A stretch of DNA of 64,000 nt from Thiogranum sp. (GCA_030148805.1 JASBSS010000017.1:26951-90950); one strand, 5' to 3'; shown: positions 50,659 to 61,477, numbered from the stretch's first letter. Numbers and translations: made by a program. Notes: a model not told the origin generated them from the sequence alone.

Positions 50659-51390
50659 ATGGCGCTCGGCATGTTCTCGCTGCTGGCCGCGCCGATGGCG
50701 TTGGCCTCCGACGAGGAGCGCAAGCTGTATCTCAGCACCGCCTTCGGCCCGCCGATTTCCACCGCCGACAACCGCGGCTTCTTCGATCGCCTGATGCAGC
50801 AGGCCTGCGCCCGCATCGGTTATCAGGTGGCCACCGATCAGCCCCAGGCCGAACGCGCGCTGATGCTCGCCAATTCGGGGGTCAACGACGGGGACGGACC
50901 TCGCGTCGAGAGCCTCGACAATCTCTGGAGTTACCCCAATCTCGTGCGCGTGGAAGAACCCCTGCTCGATATCGATTTTGTCGCCTTCACCTGTGACCCC
51001 GGACTGGTCGTCAACGACTGGAAGAGCCTGTCCGGGCACAATGTCGCCATCGTCACCGGCTGGAAAATCCTGGAAAGGCGGCTGACCTATCTGTCCAGCC
51101 TGGTAAAGGTGAAAGATGTCGAACATCTGTTGCGGCTGCTCAAATACGGACGCACCGACGTGGCGATCATGGACCGTTACAGCGGGCTGGACGCGGCGGG
51201 GCGCATCGGACTGGAGCATTGCCGGATCGCCGACCCGCCGCTGGATTCCCGGACCATGTACCTTTACCTGAATATCCGGCATGTGGAAGTCGCCGGCAAG
51301 CTGGCTGAAGCCCTGCGCGCGATGAAACAGGATGGAACCTACCAGCACATCTTCCAGGAAGTGCTAGGTCATGTTGACGCTCAGAATTAA
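50659..51390 (+). CDS. Solute-binding protein (family 3-like), sensor partner of the kinase
   Basis: A periplasmic binding protein of about 243 aa. Signal sequence is MALGMFSLLAAPMALASDE when started at ATG 50659; the frame is open from 50512, but that adds a basic, unlikely N-terminus. The mature part resembles SBP_bac_3 (LYLSTAFGPPISTAD, GHNVAIVTGWKILERRL, DVAIMDRY). Its stop overlaps the kinase start by 20 nt, so it probably presents a ligand to that sensor rather than to a transporter. The upstream gap 50310-50658 holds a CTTGTACAAG palindrome (50387-50396) and a TTGACA (50373), but no well-spaced promoter. Confidence 0.75.
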   Translation: MALGMFSLLAAPMALASDEERKLYLSTAFGPPISTADNRGFFDRLMQQACARIGYQVATDQPQAERALMLANSGVNDGDGPRVESLDNLWSYPNLVRVEEPLLDIDFVAFTCDPGLVVNDWKSLSGHNVAIVTGWKILERRLTYLSSLVKVKDVEHLLRLLKYGRTDVAIMDRYSGLDAAGRIGLEHCRIADPPLDSRTMYLYLNIRHVEVAGKLAEALRAMKQDGTYQHIFQEVLGHVDAQN

Positions 51391-53206
51391 CTTCCTCAAC
51401 AGCGCACCGACGCGCTACCGAACCAGCAACGGTCTGGCACCGCGACTGATTCTCTATATTTTGCTCTTCAGCTCGGTTGTCACCTTCTTCGCCACCGCCT
51501 TGCAGCTTTACTTCGACTACTCGCGCGACGTGCGCGCCATCGACTCGCGCATCGCGCAGGTGAGAGACAGCTACCTCAAGAGCATGGTATTGAGCCTGTG
51601 GAGCATGGATTACGAGCAGCTTCGCTCGCAGCTCGAGGGGATCCAGGCGCTGCCGGACATGCAGTATCTGGAGATCGAACTGGGCGGCGAGCCGTTGCTC
51701 ACCGTAGGCAGCCAGCAAGGACAGAACCTTCTGCGCGAATCCTATCCGCTCAAGCACCACTATCGCGACCAGGGCATCTACCTCGGCACCCTGCACGTGG
51801 CCGCCAGTCTGGACGGCGTCTATGAACGGCTGCGTGACCGGGTGCTGTTGATCTTCGGTTCGCAGGCGATAAAGACATTTCTCGTAACGACGTTCATCTT
51901 TCTGATCTTCCAGTTCTTCGTAACCCGCCACCTGCAGCGCATTTCCCACCACCTGCGCTCGCGTCGCTTCGGGCTACCCCCCGCGGACTCGCCGCCGCTG
52001 ACGCTCAATCGCAAACCCTCGCCACCGGGACAACCCGACGAACTCGACGACGTGGTGACCGCTTTCAATGAAATGTATTCGCGCCTGACCCACTCCTACG
52101 AACAGCTCTCTGAGAGCAAGGACCGTCTGGACCTGGCGATGCGCGGCGCCAACGACGGGCTTTGGGACTGGAACGTGGACGCCGGCAAGGCCTACTATTC
52201 ACCGCGCTGGAAACACATGCTCGGCTACGAGGACGTCGAACTGGAAGACACCATGCACACCTGGTTCGACCGTATCCATCCGGATGATTTCGACCGCACC
52301 ACCGACGCGCTGCAACAGCACCTGGAAAACCACACCCACCAGTTCGAGTGCGCGTTCCGCCTGCTGCACAAGGACGGCTCCTATCGCTGGGTCCTGAGCC
52401 GGGGCCAGGCGCTGTGGAACCGCGACGGGTCGCCGCACCGCATCGTCGGTACCCACGTGGACATCACCGCGCAAAAGGAAGCCGAAGCGGCGCTCGCGCA
52501 AGCCACGCGCGCCTACCGCCAGGAGCAGGAGCAGCGGCTGAAGGCGGAGCGACTGGCCTGCGTCGGGGAACTCGCCGCCAGCATCGCCCATGAAATCCGC
52601 AACCCCCTGGCCAGCATCCTCAATTCACTGACGCTCTTCACCCGTGGTTCGCTGGAAGGAGACGACCGCGACGAAGTTCTTCAGATCGTCAATCAGGAAA
52701 CCTACCGTTTGCAGCGCATTCTCAATGATTTTCTGTTGTTCGCCCGCATGCGCCAGTCGGATATCGCCCGCCACGACGTGATAGCCGTGCTGGGCGATGC
52801 CGTGACCTCCTTGCGCATGTCACTGCCGGAGGACAGCCCGGTGCAGCTGTCGACCCGCTTTCATGCCGAGCGTTGCCTGGCTCTGTTCGACCGCGACCAG
52901 CTGTGTCAGATCATTCTCAATCTGGGGCTGAATGCCGCCCAGGCGATGCCCGCAGGCGGCACGCTGACCATCAGCACCAGCACCGCGCTGGGATGCGTGT
53001 GGATTTCGGTGACGGACACCGGCTGTGGCATCAAGGAGGAGATGCTCGACAAAGTGATCAAACCCTTTTTCACCAGCCGGGAGAACGGCACCGGTCTCGG
53101 CCTGCCGATGGTGGTGCGTATACTGACGCAACACGATACCGACCTGCATATCGATTCCAGCGCCGGCAAGGGCACGACCATGCAGTTTTCGCTGAAACTG
53201 GCTTAG
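51371..53206 (+). CDS. Membrane sensor histidine kinase (PAS, NtrB-like)
   Basis: A 611-aa kinase. TM1 ~26-46, periplasmic domain ~50-160, TM2 ~165-184, then a linker and PAS domain (~250-370, GLWDWNVDAG, GSYRWVLSRG). The HisKA helix has the phospho-His in SIAHEIRNPLAS (H407) and the ATPase domain has N, G1 (DTGCGIKEEM) and G2 (GTGLGLPMV) boxes. Coupled to the binding protein upstream and the NtrC-type regulator 6 nt downstream. Confidence 0.92.
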   Translation: MLTLRINFLNSAPTRYRTSNGLAPRLILYILLFSSVVTFFATALQLYFDYSRDVRAIDSRIAQVRDSYLKSMVLSLWSMDYEQLRSQLEGIQALPDMQYLEIELGGEPLLTVGSQQGQNLLRESYPLKHHYRDQGIYLGTLHVAASLDGVYERLRDRVLLIFGSQAIKTFLVTTFIFLIFQFFVTRHLQRISHHLRSRRFGLPPADSPPLTLNRKPSPPGQPDELDDVVTAFNEMYSRLTHSYEQLSESKDRLDLAMRGANDGLWDWNVDAGKAYYSPRWKHMLGYEDVELEDTMHTWFDRIHPDDFDRTTDALQQHLENHTHQFECAFRLLHKDGSYRWVLSRGQALWNRDGSPHRIVGTHVDITAQKEAEAALAQATRAYRQEQEQRLKAERLACVGELAASIAHEIRNPLASILNSLTLFTRGSLEGDDRDEVLQIVNQETYRLQRILNDFLLFARMRQSDIARHDVIAVLGDAVTSLRMSLPEDSPVQLSTRFHAERCLALFDRDQLCQIILNLGLNAAQAMPAGGTLTISTSTALGCVWISVTDTGCGIKEEMLDKVIKPFFTSRENGTGLGLPMVVRILTQHDTDLHIDSSAGKGTTMQFSLKLA

Positions 53207-53212
53207 AAAAAA

Positions 53213-54553
<1,341 letters not shown>

Positions 54554-54753
54554 ACCCAGGATCCGGTCACCACGCACCCCACCGGCGAACCACAAGCCGC
54601 CGCACCCTCCCCGCGCACTGCAACGGCCCGATCCGTGTCCGCGTCCGCGTGCTGTCCCATTCTGACTCCGAGCGCTGGAGCAATCTGAGTCATCGACAGG
54701 CGACAGCCATTGGACGAGCGTTATAACCAGCTGTTCTGTATTTGGTTTGCAAC

Positions 54754-54769
54754 TGGCATAACTCCTGCA
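54754..54769 (+). promoter_or_regulatory. Sigma-54 promoter for the ABC importer operon
   Basis: TGGCAT-AACTC-CTGCA with correct spacing. Predicted start about 54780, a 42-nt leader before the first permease. Confidence 0.83.
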
Positions 54770-54821
54770 AAGTAGCAATCCGCCGCGTTTTCAAACCGTC
54801 GGAGTTGATCCAGGAGACAAG

Positions 54822-55625
54822 ATGCCCCCCGTCAATAAGAAACAATTCTGGTACATGTGGCTCGGTTATGCGCTGGCGCTGGCGGCCTGGTACGCCGCTA
54901 CCGCCTGGTTGCCCGTGGCCGCCTTCGAGCGCCTCCCCGGACCCTGGGAGGTCATCACCGAGTGGTTCAGCACCGATCCCGCGTATGGCATTTCCCTGTT
55001 CACGCGCGATTACTACATCCACATTCTCTACAGCTTCTATCGTGCCACCGCGGCGTTCCTCATGGCGGTGGCCCTGGGCGTTCCGCTGGGCATCTTCATG
55101 GGCTGGAGCAAGACCTTCAACGATTTCGCCGCGGCCCTGTTCGGTCTGCTGCGCCCCATACCGCCGCTCGCCTGGGTGCCGCTGGCGATCCTGCTGTTCC
55201 CCAGCTCCGAATCGGCGGTCATCTACGTGACCTTTCTGGTGGCCTTCTTCGCCACCACCATGAACACCTACGTGGGCGTACGCTCGATCGACAACGACTA
55301 TTTTCGCGCCGCCGCCTGCCTGGGCTCCAAACCCCGCCACGTCCTGCGGCATGTGATCGTGCCCGGCGCCTTGCCGCACATCTTCACCGGCCTGCAAATC
55401 GCCATGGGCGCGGCCTGGTTCTCACTCGCGGCGGGGGAAATGATCGCCGCCCAGTACGGGCTGGGCTACATGATCTTCGAGGCCTACAACCTGATCCAGT
55501 TTCCGACCATCGTCATTGGCATGGCGACACTCGGCATCGCCGGCTACGTCAGCTCGGCCGCCATCCGGCTGCTCGGCGTTCGCCTGATGCGATGGCATGA
55601 GCAAAGCCTGGGCATGGAGGGCTGA
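54822..55625 (+). CDS. ABC transporter permease 1 (nitrate/taurine/sulfonate family)
   Basis: A 267-aa inner-membrane permease with about six TM helices and the EAA-type loop (AAACLGSKPRHVLRHVIVPGALPHIFTGL). Family members carry nitrate, taurine, alkanesulfonates, pyrimidine precursors and others, so the ligand cannot be read from the permease. GGAGACA ribosome-binding site. First of five transport genes; paralogue of the permease at 56537 (shared LLRPIPPLAWVPL). Confidence 0.9.
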   Translation: MPPVNKKQFWYMWLGYALALAAWYAATAWLPVAAFERLPGPWEVITEWFSTDPAYGISLFTRDYYIHILYSFYRATAAFLMAVALGVPLGIFMGWSKTFNDFAAALFGLLRPIPPLAWVPLAILLFPSSESAVIYVTFLVAFFATTMNTYVGVRSIDNDYFRAAACLGSKPRHVLRHVIVPGALPHIFTGLQIAMGAAWFSLAAGEMIAAQYGLGYMIFEAYNLIQFPTIVIGMATLGIAGYVSSAAIRLLGVRLMRWHEQSLGMEG

Positions 55626-55628
55626 ACG

Positions 55629-56522
55629 GTGACGGCCAAGATACGTTCGATTGCATCCGCCGCCGGCCACGAGGCGCAGCTCGATCTGGCCCCGCGCCCC
55701 GCGCACGGCAAACTGACCATTACCGAAGTCGGGAAGATCTACGATCCCCAGGGAGCGGCGGTGGTGGCCGTCAGCGATTGCAGCATGGACATCGCGGCGG
55801 GCGACTTTCTCGCCATCGTCGGTCCTTCCGGCTGCGGCAAATCCACGCTGGTGAACATCATCGCCGGCTTCGACAACCTCAGCAGCGGTGAAATCCTGCT
55901 CGACGACGCACCGCTCGCCACCACCGAGCAGGCACCGCGCCCGGGCTCGGATCGCGTGGTGGTATTCCAGAACGGCGCGCTCTTTCCGTGGAAGTCGGTG
56001 CTCGACAACGTCATGTACGGCCCGTTGGTACAGGAGGTCATGACGCACCGCGAGGCGAAACGCAAGGCGCTGGACCTGTTGCGCCGTTGCGGTGGTCTCG
56101 ACCGGGTGGCCGAGGCGTATCCCGCCCAGCTGTCATCGGGCATGCAGCGGCGGGTGGAAATCGTGCGGGCGCTGATGAACGACCCCAAGGTCCTGCTGCT
56201 GGACGAACCCTTCAGGGCGATGGATACCGTATCCAAGACTACCATGCACGAGCACCTGCTGGAGATGTATCACGTGTGCCGCAAGACCATCGTCTTCATT
56301 ACCCACGACCTGGAGGAAGCCATCTTTCTCGCCGACCGCGTGGTGGTGATGACCTCCCGCCCCGGCACCATCAAGACCACGCTGGATGTCACCCTGCCCC
56401 GACCGCGCACCGCGGCGTTGCTGGCCAGCGAGGACTTCCGTGCGCTCAAGGCCAAACTGTCGGCGGCCGTGCACGAGGAGGCCAAACGCGCCTTTGAACG
56501 CGGCGAACGGGAACAGGCTTAG
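55629..56522 (+). CDS. ABC transporter ATPase 1 (SsuB/TauB-like)
   Basis: A 297-aa ATPase. Walker A GPSGCGKST, signature AQLSSGMQRRVEI (SSGMQ, a variant of SGGMQ), Walker B VLLLDEPF, switch His in FITHDLEEA. About 35 residues precede the ABC domain. GTG start 3 nt after the first permease stop. Unusual in that a second ATPase gene is in the same operon. Confidence 0.92.
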   Translation: MTAKIRSIASAAGHEAQLDLAPRPAHGKLTITEVGKIYDPQGAAVVAVSDCSMDIAAGDFLAIVGPSGCGKSTLVNIIAGFDNLSSGEILLDDAPLATTEQAPRPGSDRVVVFQNGALFPWKSVLDNVMYGPLVQEVMTHREAKRKALDLLRRCGGLDRVAEAYPAQLSSGMQRRVEIVRALMNDPKVLLLDEPFRAMDTVSKTTMHEHLLEMYHVCRKTIVFITHDLEEAIFLADRVVVMTSRPGTIKTTLDVTLPRPRTAALLASEDFRALKAKLSAAVHEEAKRAFERGEREQA

Positions 56523-56536
56523 GAGGGCCCGATAAC

Positions 56537-57361
56537 ATGAGCAGCGTAGAAAACACCGTATCCAAGCCCCATCCCGGAAAAGCCCTGGTCGCGGGCAGGC
56601 GGTCGCGACTGCGCCCGCCCAACTGGCGCGGCAGCGTGGCCGTGGTGGGATTTTTTCTGCTGTGGGAGATTCTGGTACGCGCGCAGGTCTCCGGATTTGC
56701 CCAGATCCCCTCGCCGGTGACGGTGGTCAAGGTCCTTTTCACCAGCTATCTGCTCGACCCGGGTTACTGGGAGTCGTGGCTGACCAGCTTTCAGCGCGTC
56801 CTCTACGGCTTCGTCCTCGCGCAACTGCTCGGGATTCCTCTCGGGTTGCTGCTCGGCACGCGCAAGACCTTCAATTATCTGTTCTACCCGGTCATCGAAC
56901 TGCTCCGACCGATACCGCCGCTCGCCTGGGTGCCGCTGTCCATTCTGTTCTGGCCCACCGCCGAGCTCAGTATCGTTTTCATCACCTTCATCGGCGCCTT
57001 CTTCATTATCGTCATCAACGTCCACGATGCGGTACGGCACATCAACAAGGAGCATTTGTGGCTGGCCCAGTCCCTGGGCGCCAGCCGCGGGCAGATCTTC
57101 CGGCGGATCATCGTGCCCTCGGTCATCCCCTCCATCGCGGTGGGCATGACGCTGGGGATCGCCGTCACCTGGAACGTGGTCATCGCAGCGGAGATGATCG
57201 CCGCCGACAGCGGGCTCGGACGCCTCACCTGGGAGGGTTATGTCAGCCACACCGGACCGGTGGTGATCATCGGCATGATCAGCATCGGCATCGCCGGCTA
57301 CCTCTCCACGCTGGTGGTCGACTGGGTGGAAAAACGCATGATGCCCTGGAAAACCAGGTAA
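56537..57361 (+). CDS. ABC transporter permease 2 (nitrate/taurine/sulfonate family)
   Basis: A 274-aa permease with the same organisation as permease 1 (FYPVIELLRPIPPLAWVPLSI, and an EAA-loop SLGASRGQIFRRIIVPSVIP). With permease 1 it can form a heterodimer, explaining the paired ATPases. Fourteen nt downstream of ATPase 1. Confidence 0.9.
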   Translation: MSSVENTVSKPHPGKALVAGRRSRLRPPNWRGSVAVVGFFLLWEILVRAQVSGFAQIPSPVTVVKVLFTSYLLDPGYWESWLTSFQRVLYGFVLAQLLGIPLGLLLGTRKTFNYLFYPVIELLRPIPPLAWVPLSILFWPTAELSIVFITFIGAFFIIVINVHDAVRHINKEHLWLAQSLGASRGQIFRRIIVPSVIPSIAVGMTLGIAVTWNVVIAAEMIAADSGLGRLTWEGYVSHTGPVVIIGMISIGIAGYLSTLVVDWVEKRMMPWKTR

Positions 57362-57374
57362 CGGAGGCTCGTTC

Positions 57375-58178
57375 ATGAGTAAAGACCATCCCCGGGGACA
57401 TCTAGTCGCCCGCGGTCTCAAAAAGACCTATCAGCAAAAGGGCCACGCGCCGGTAACGGTGCTGGAGGACTGCAATCTCGATATCGAGCCCGGCAAGCTG
57501 ACCGTGATCATGGGCTCATCCGGCTGCGGCAAGTCGACGCTCGCTTATCTTCTCGCCGGCTACATCAAACCCGACGCCGGCAGCCTCAGCATCGATGGAC
57601 GGGCGATCACCAGCCCCGGACCGGATCGCGTGCTGGTGTTCCAGGAAACCGCTCTGTGGCCCTGGATGAGCGTCATGGACAACGTCATGTTCGGGCCGGT
57701 CGCCCGCGGCGACCAGAGCACCGCACAGGCGCGCAAGGCCGCGCTGGAGCTGCTGGAACGCTTTGGGCTGATCGACTTCCGCGACAAATACCCCGGGCAG
57801 CTCTCCGGCGGCATGAAGCGCCGGGCCGAAATCGCCCAGGCGCTGATGAACCATCCACAGGTCATGATCCTGGATGAACCGTTCCGCGGACTGGACGAAA
57901 TGACGCGCGAACTGATGCAGGAATACTACATGCGCTTGTTCGAGGACACCGCGTTGACCACGCTGTTCATCACCTCGGAACTCGAGGAGGCCGTATTCCT
58001 CGCCGACCGGGTCCTGGTGATGGGAGAGACTCCCGGTCGTATCGTCTCGAGCATCGAGGTCGATCTTCCGCATCCGCGAAGCTTCGAGGTGCTCGACAGC
58101 CAGGCTTACCTGGACATAAAGCGCGAAGCGATGGACGCCCTCTACAACCTCGCGCTGAGCCCGGAAGGAACCGGCTAG
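57375..58178 (+). CDS. ABC transporter ATPase 2 (SsuB/TauB-like)
   Basis: A 267-aa ATPase with Walker A GSSGCGKST, signature GQLSGGMKRRAEI, Walker B VMILDEPF. The switch-region His of ATPase 1 (FITHDLEEA) is replaced by Ser here (FITSELEEA), so this subunit probably has a degenerate catalytic site and the heterodimer would be asymmetric. Thirteen nt after permease 2. Confidence 0.9.
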   Translation: MSKDHPRGHLVARGLKKTYQQKGHAPVTVLEDCNLDIEPGKLTVIMGSSGCGKSTLAYLLAGYIKPDAGSLSIDGRAITSPGPDRVLVFQETALWPWMSVMDNVMFGPVARGDQSTAQARKAALELLERFGLIDFRDKYPGQLSGGMKRRAEIAQALMNHPQVMILDEPFRGLDEMTRELMQEYYMRLFEDTALTTLFITSELEEAVFLADRVLVMGETPGRIVSSIEVDLPHPRSFEVLDSQAYLDIKREAMDALYNLALSPEGTG

Positions 58179-58257
58179 GTCACCCTAACCGTGACATATC
58201 CCGGTCCCGGCCGGGGATGCCGCGTCAACCACCGCCACACTGTGAGGAGAACCACCC

Positions 58258-59328
58258 ATGAAAGCAACAATACTGCGAGTCATCGGCGCGCTGCTATGCA
58301 CCGCGCTGATCCACGCCCCGGCCTACTCCGCCGATCCGGTCGACATTGTCTACGGCTACCATCCTTATTGGACCGGCGGTTGGAACGGGGTCATCATCAA
58401 GGAAAAGGGGCTGTGGAAAAAATATCTCCCAAAAGGCAGCAAGGTGAAATTCGAACCTCACCTGACCGGACCGCCGATGGTCAACGCCCTGCTGGCCGAC
58501 AAGATGCAGATCGGCACCATGGGCGACATGCCCTCGCTGGTGGCCACCACCAAGACCGCCATCGCCGACATCCGGCTGGTATCGGTTCCCATGTTCAGCA
58601 AAGGCCAGCAGTGCAACAAGATCCTGGTGCGTAAGGACGCGCCGGACTTCGCCAGTGTCGAAGAGGCGACGAAATGGCTGAATGGCCGCAAGTTCGCCGT
58701 ACACCGCGGCACCTGCGCCAATCGCTTCGTCGAGTCGGTCATCGAGAAAGGCGCCTTCAAGCCCTCTCAGCTGCTGAACATGCCCATCGAGGTCATCGCC
58801 AGCAACTTCGAGTCCGGCGCCATCGACGCCGCCGCCATGTGGGAGCCGCACGCGCGCCGGCAGGTCGATCTGGGCAACGCCAAATATGTCGCCACCGGCG
58901 CGCCCTGGAATGAAAACGACGCCGATTTCACCCTCATGCGCCAGGACTTCATCGAAAAACACCGGGAAGCCGCGGTCGGTTGGATGAAAGCGGAGATCGA
59001 AGCGGTGAGGTTCATGGCCGAACACCCCCAGGAGACGGTCGACATTCTGCACAAGGAATTGACCGGCTATTCCAGAGACGCGATCTACGGGGCGTTGTAC
59101 GCAACGAATCCGCCAAGCATCGGTGGCGCCGAATACAACTACATCGGAAAAATGGTGTTTGACGATGACGTCATCGATCTGATGAAAAAAGGTTACGCAT
59201 TTCTGCATTCGGTCAAGGTCACGCGCTCACCCGATATGCCGGAGCACCCCATCAACGACGCGCCACTCAAGCAAGCCATGGCGGAAATGAAGGTCAGCTC
59301 TCCGGTCGCTGAGATCAAGGGCCAATAA
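58258..59328 (+). CDS. ABC transporter substrate-binding protein (NrtA/SsuA/TauA-like)
   Basis: A 356-aa periplasmic protein with a signal peptide (ATILRVIGALLCTALIHAPAYSADP). The mature N-terminus DIVYGYHPYWTGGWNGVII and the blocks VNALLADKMQIGTMGDMPSLVA, GRKFAVHRGTCANRFVESV are those of the NMT1/THI5-like sulfonate-binding family. Methylated organosulfur compounds or thiocyanate are plausible ligands given the island (inference). Followed by a long stem-loop that may stabilise its mRNA and raise its level over the permeases. Confidence 0.9.
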   Translation: MKATILRVIGALLCTALIHAPAYSADPVDIVYGYHPYWTGGWNGVIIKEKGLWKKYLPKGSKVKFEPHLTGPPMVNALLADKMQIGTMGDMPSLVATTKTAIADIRLVSVPMFSKGQQCNKILVRKDAPDFASVEEATKWLNGRKFAVHRGTCANRFVESVIEKGAFKPSQLLNMPIEVIASNFESGAIDAAAMWEPHARRQVDLGNAKYVATGAPWNENDADFTLMRQDFIEKHREAAVGWMKAEIEAVRFMAEHPQETVDILHKELTGYSRDAIYGALYATNPPSIGGAEYNYIGKMVFDDDVIDLMKKGYAFLHSVKVTRSPDMPEHPINDAPLKQAMAEMKVSSPVAEIKGQ

Positions 59329-59334
59329 GCAGAA

Positions 59335-59379
59335 GGTTTACGGAGTCGGGGGAGCACAGGCTCCCGGCTCCGATAAACC
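59335..59379 (+). other. Long intercistronic stem-loop after the binding-protein gene
   Basis: GGTTTA-CGGAG (59335-59345) pairs with CTCCG and TAAACC (59368-59379, one A bulged), and inside them GGGAGC (59350-59355) pairs with GCTCCC (59360-59365) around an ACAG loop. No U-tract follows, so RNA stabilisation or partial read-through is more likely than full termination. Confidence 0.7.
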
Positions 59380-59406
59380 CCTGACGGTCACCTGAGGAGG
59401 CCAGGC

Positions 59407-59826
59407 ATGTCAAACGAGCACTTCGGCACCTGTCGCTGGACCCCCGAGGCCAGCTATTATTCCTATACCCCATACGGTCCGGTCGACCTGTTCGGCGAAA
59501 ACGGCCAACGCGCGGTGGAACTCATGCTGCTTTCGGCGGCCGCGTGTCTGAACTTTTTTCTGGTGGAATACGCCCGCGGCCGCAATCTGCCGGTCACCGG
59601 CCTGGAGGTCACCTGCACCGGCGTCGTGGTGCAGAATCCCGAACGGGTTTCGCGCATCGACACGCAGGTGAAAGTCTCGGGAGACCTGGACGAGCAGCAG
59701 ACCCGGCGCATGGTGAGTATCTGTGAACGTGCCTGCAAGGTGATGAACACCCTTAAAAATGCGCCGGAGACCCACATTCAGATCGAACGCCACGCCGGCG
59801 CGGAGAGCGCTGACAGCTCTTCGTGA
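59407..59826 (+). CDS. OsmC family protein (second copy)
   Basis: A 139-aa OsmC/YhfA-like protein. Core is NGQRAVELMLLSAAACLNFFLVEYA (first Cys) and the second Cys lies in CERACKVMNTL. It is shorter than, and only distantly similar to, the OsmC at 42777. Last gene of the ABC operon, 78 nt after the binding protein across a stem-loop. GAGGAGG ribosome-binding site. Likely a thiol or peroxide handling function coupled to substrate uptake. Confidence 0.85.
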   Translation: MSNEHFGTCRWTPEASYYSYTPYGPVDLFGENGQRAVELMLLSAAACLNFFLVEYARGRNLPVTGLEVTCTGVVVQNPERVSRIDTQVKVSGDLDEQQTRRMVSICERACKVMNTLKNAPETHIQIERHAGAESADSSS

Positions 59827-60247
59827 AGCTTGAGACTGGAACGCGCGCAAAAACCGCCTCGCATCGAAGTCCTGAACCGATCCGTCGACAAGCAGGTCGC
59901 GGCGCCGCCCGACGGTCCAGCGCGCGCTTGTCCGCGCCATCATCGGACCCGCCGTTGGCATGCAGCGACGCGAGCGACGCCGGGTGGCGAATTCCGGCCT
60001 CGCTCTACGGCGCCCACCGGCATCGCTGTCGCGTCCTGAAACAGCTTGGATAGCCCTTCAGTCTCAGCTTTGCACACTTGATCGGTCGCTGCGCGCTGGC
60101 TTTCGCGACAGCTGCTTTCGCGCGCGCCCACCTGAGCGCCGCCGGGCTGCGTAACTCCCCTATTTCATAGTGTTTTGCGGCTCCATGCGAACTTTCTCCG
60201 TCGGCGTGATGGTTGGCGGGGACTGCGCACGCACGCGTGTTTGGGAA
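59827..60247. other. Non-coding stretch upstream of the porin promoter
   Basis: About 420 nt with short open frames only, none with a credible start, ribosome-binding site or protein character. No repeat or RNA structure was recognised. It may contain binding sites for an activator of the sigma-54 promoter at 60248. Confidence 0.5.
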
Positions 60248-60263
60248 TGGTCCGCTAATTGCA
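60248..60263 (+). promoter_or_regulatory. Sigma-54 promoter for the porin gene
   Basis: TGGTCC-GCTAA-TTGCA with correct spacing. Predicted start about 60274, a 76-nt leader before the porin. Confidence 0.75.
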
Positions 60264-60349
60264 ATCAGAGTTCCGAAACCGCAGTTGGCAGCGGTTGTAT
60301 AACCCCTTAACGAGCGCAACAAACAATCATTTCAGCCACGGAGATCACA

Positions 60350-61477
60350 ATGAAAACGCTATACCGATCCGCCCTCATGCTGTCGTGCATGGTGGCAACA
60401 GCGACATTCAGCGGTACGAGCAGTGCGGAAATGGAACCTCCAATGAAGAGCTGGATCAACTTCTTCGCCCACAGTGGACAGTGGACCGGAAAACCCCATG
60501 TGGAATTCATCGGTGTCGTCCAACCCAGCTACAACTGGGTGGAGGACGCCACGATCGAAGACCAGTTCACTTTTCAGCGGGCACGTCTCGGCCTACGCGG
60601 CGCGGCGACCGAAAACATCAGCTACTTTGCTCTTTACGAGCTGGCCCATAACCCTCCCACCGGGCCGACAAACGGCGGCGCAAGGCTGCTGGACGCGCAG
60701 ATCAATCTCAAGTTGTCCGAATTCGCCAACCTGCGGGTAGGTCAGTTCATTCCGGATTTCGCCACGGCGATCACGCCCGGCGCCCTGGTGCACTGGGTCG
60801 ACTACACCGACATCGAGAAGACCGTTTACTTCTTCAACCGCAATGGCGACACCGAAACCACCGCGGCGCGTGAAATGGGGGCATCGGTCTGGAACGAGTT
60901 CCGCAGCGGTCTTTCCTCGTTCACCTATGAGATCGGCGCCTACAACGGCACCGGCCTCAGCCAGGTGGAGAGCACCGACGACGATCGCGATGTCATCGCC
61001 AGTCTGCGTTATGCCTACGGCCCGGCGTGGATCCACGGCGGCTACTGGACCGGTGACCGTAAGGTGGGGGGACAGGACCTGGGCAAGGACAAGTGGTCGG
61101 TCGCGCTTGGTTGGGGCAATTACGTAAAGGACAAATACTGGATATTCGGCGAGTATCTCGACGCCAAACAGGAACAGACCGCCGGCCCGGACCTCGAGTC
61201 GGACGGGTTCTATATCGCCGCCGGATGGAAGCCGACTCCCAAAACCCAATTGACCTACCGCTATTCCGAGTGCGACTGCACCGACAACGTCGGCCCGCCC
61301 GGCCCGCGCGACTCGAAGGTCCATTCGATCATCGGCGAGTACTTCATCAAGGGCAACATCAAGGTGGTGGCGCAGTACGACATCCGCGAGGACGACGCGA
61401 AGATCGTACCCGGCGCGGAAAGCGACGCGTTTCGCGTCATGCTGAGTCTGCCGTTCAGCTACCGGCTGACACCCTAG
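60350..61477 (+). CDS. OprO/OprP-like porin
   Basis: A 375-aa outer-membrane beta-barrel protein with a signal peptide (MKTLYRSALMLSCMVATATFSGTSSAE). Alternating strands and aromatic girdles are clear (FTFQRARLGLRGAATENISYFALYE, LRVGQFIPDFA, GFYIAAGWKPTPKTQLTYRYS), and the C-terminus is compatible with a barrel end. Phosphate-selective porin relatives carry many anions. Its sigma-54 promoter and position beside the ABC importer suggest uptake of the same substrate. The GGAGATCACA before ATG is a fair ribosome-binding site. Confidence 0.85.
   Translation: MKTLYRSALMLSCMVATATFSGTSSAEMEPPMKSWINFFAHSGQWTGKPHVEFIGVVQPSYNWVEDATIEDQFTFQRARLGLRGAATENISYFALYELAHNPPTGPTNGGARLLDAQINLKLSEFANLRVGQFIPDFATAITPGALVHWVDYTDIEKTVYFFNRNGDTETTAAREMGASVWNEFRSGLSSFTYEIGAYNGTGLSQVESTDDDRDVIASLRYAYGPAWIHGGYWTGDRKVGGQDLGKDKWSVALGWGNYVKDKYWIFGEYLDAKQEQTAGPDLESDGFYIAAGWKPTPKTQLTYRYSECDCTDNVGPPGPRDSKVHSIIGEYFIKGNIKVVAQYDIREDDAKIVPGAESDAFRVMLSLPFSYRLTP

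Noticed and set aside
60214..60229. Second sigma-54-like site before the porin (TGGCGG-GGACT-GCGCA)
   Set aside because: Poor -12 box; the site at 60248 is clearly better and better placed.
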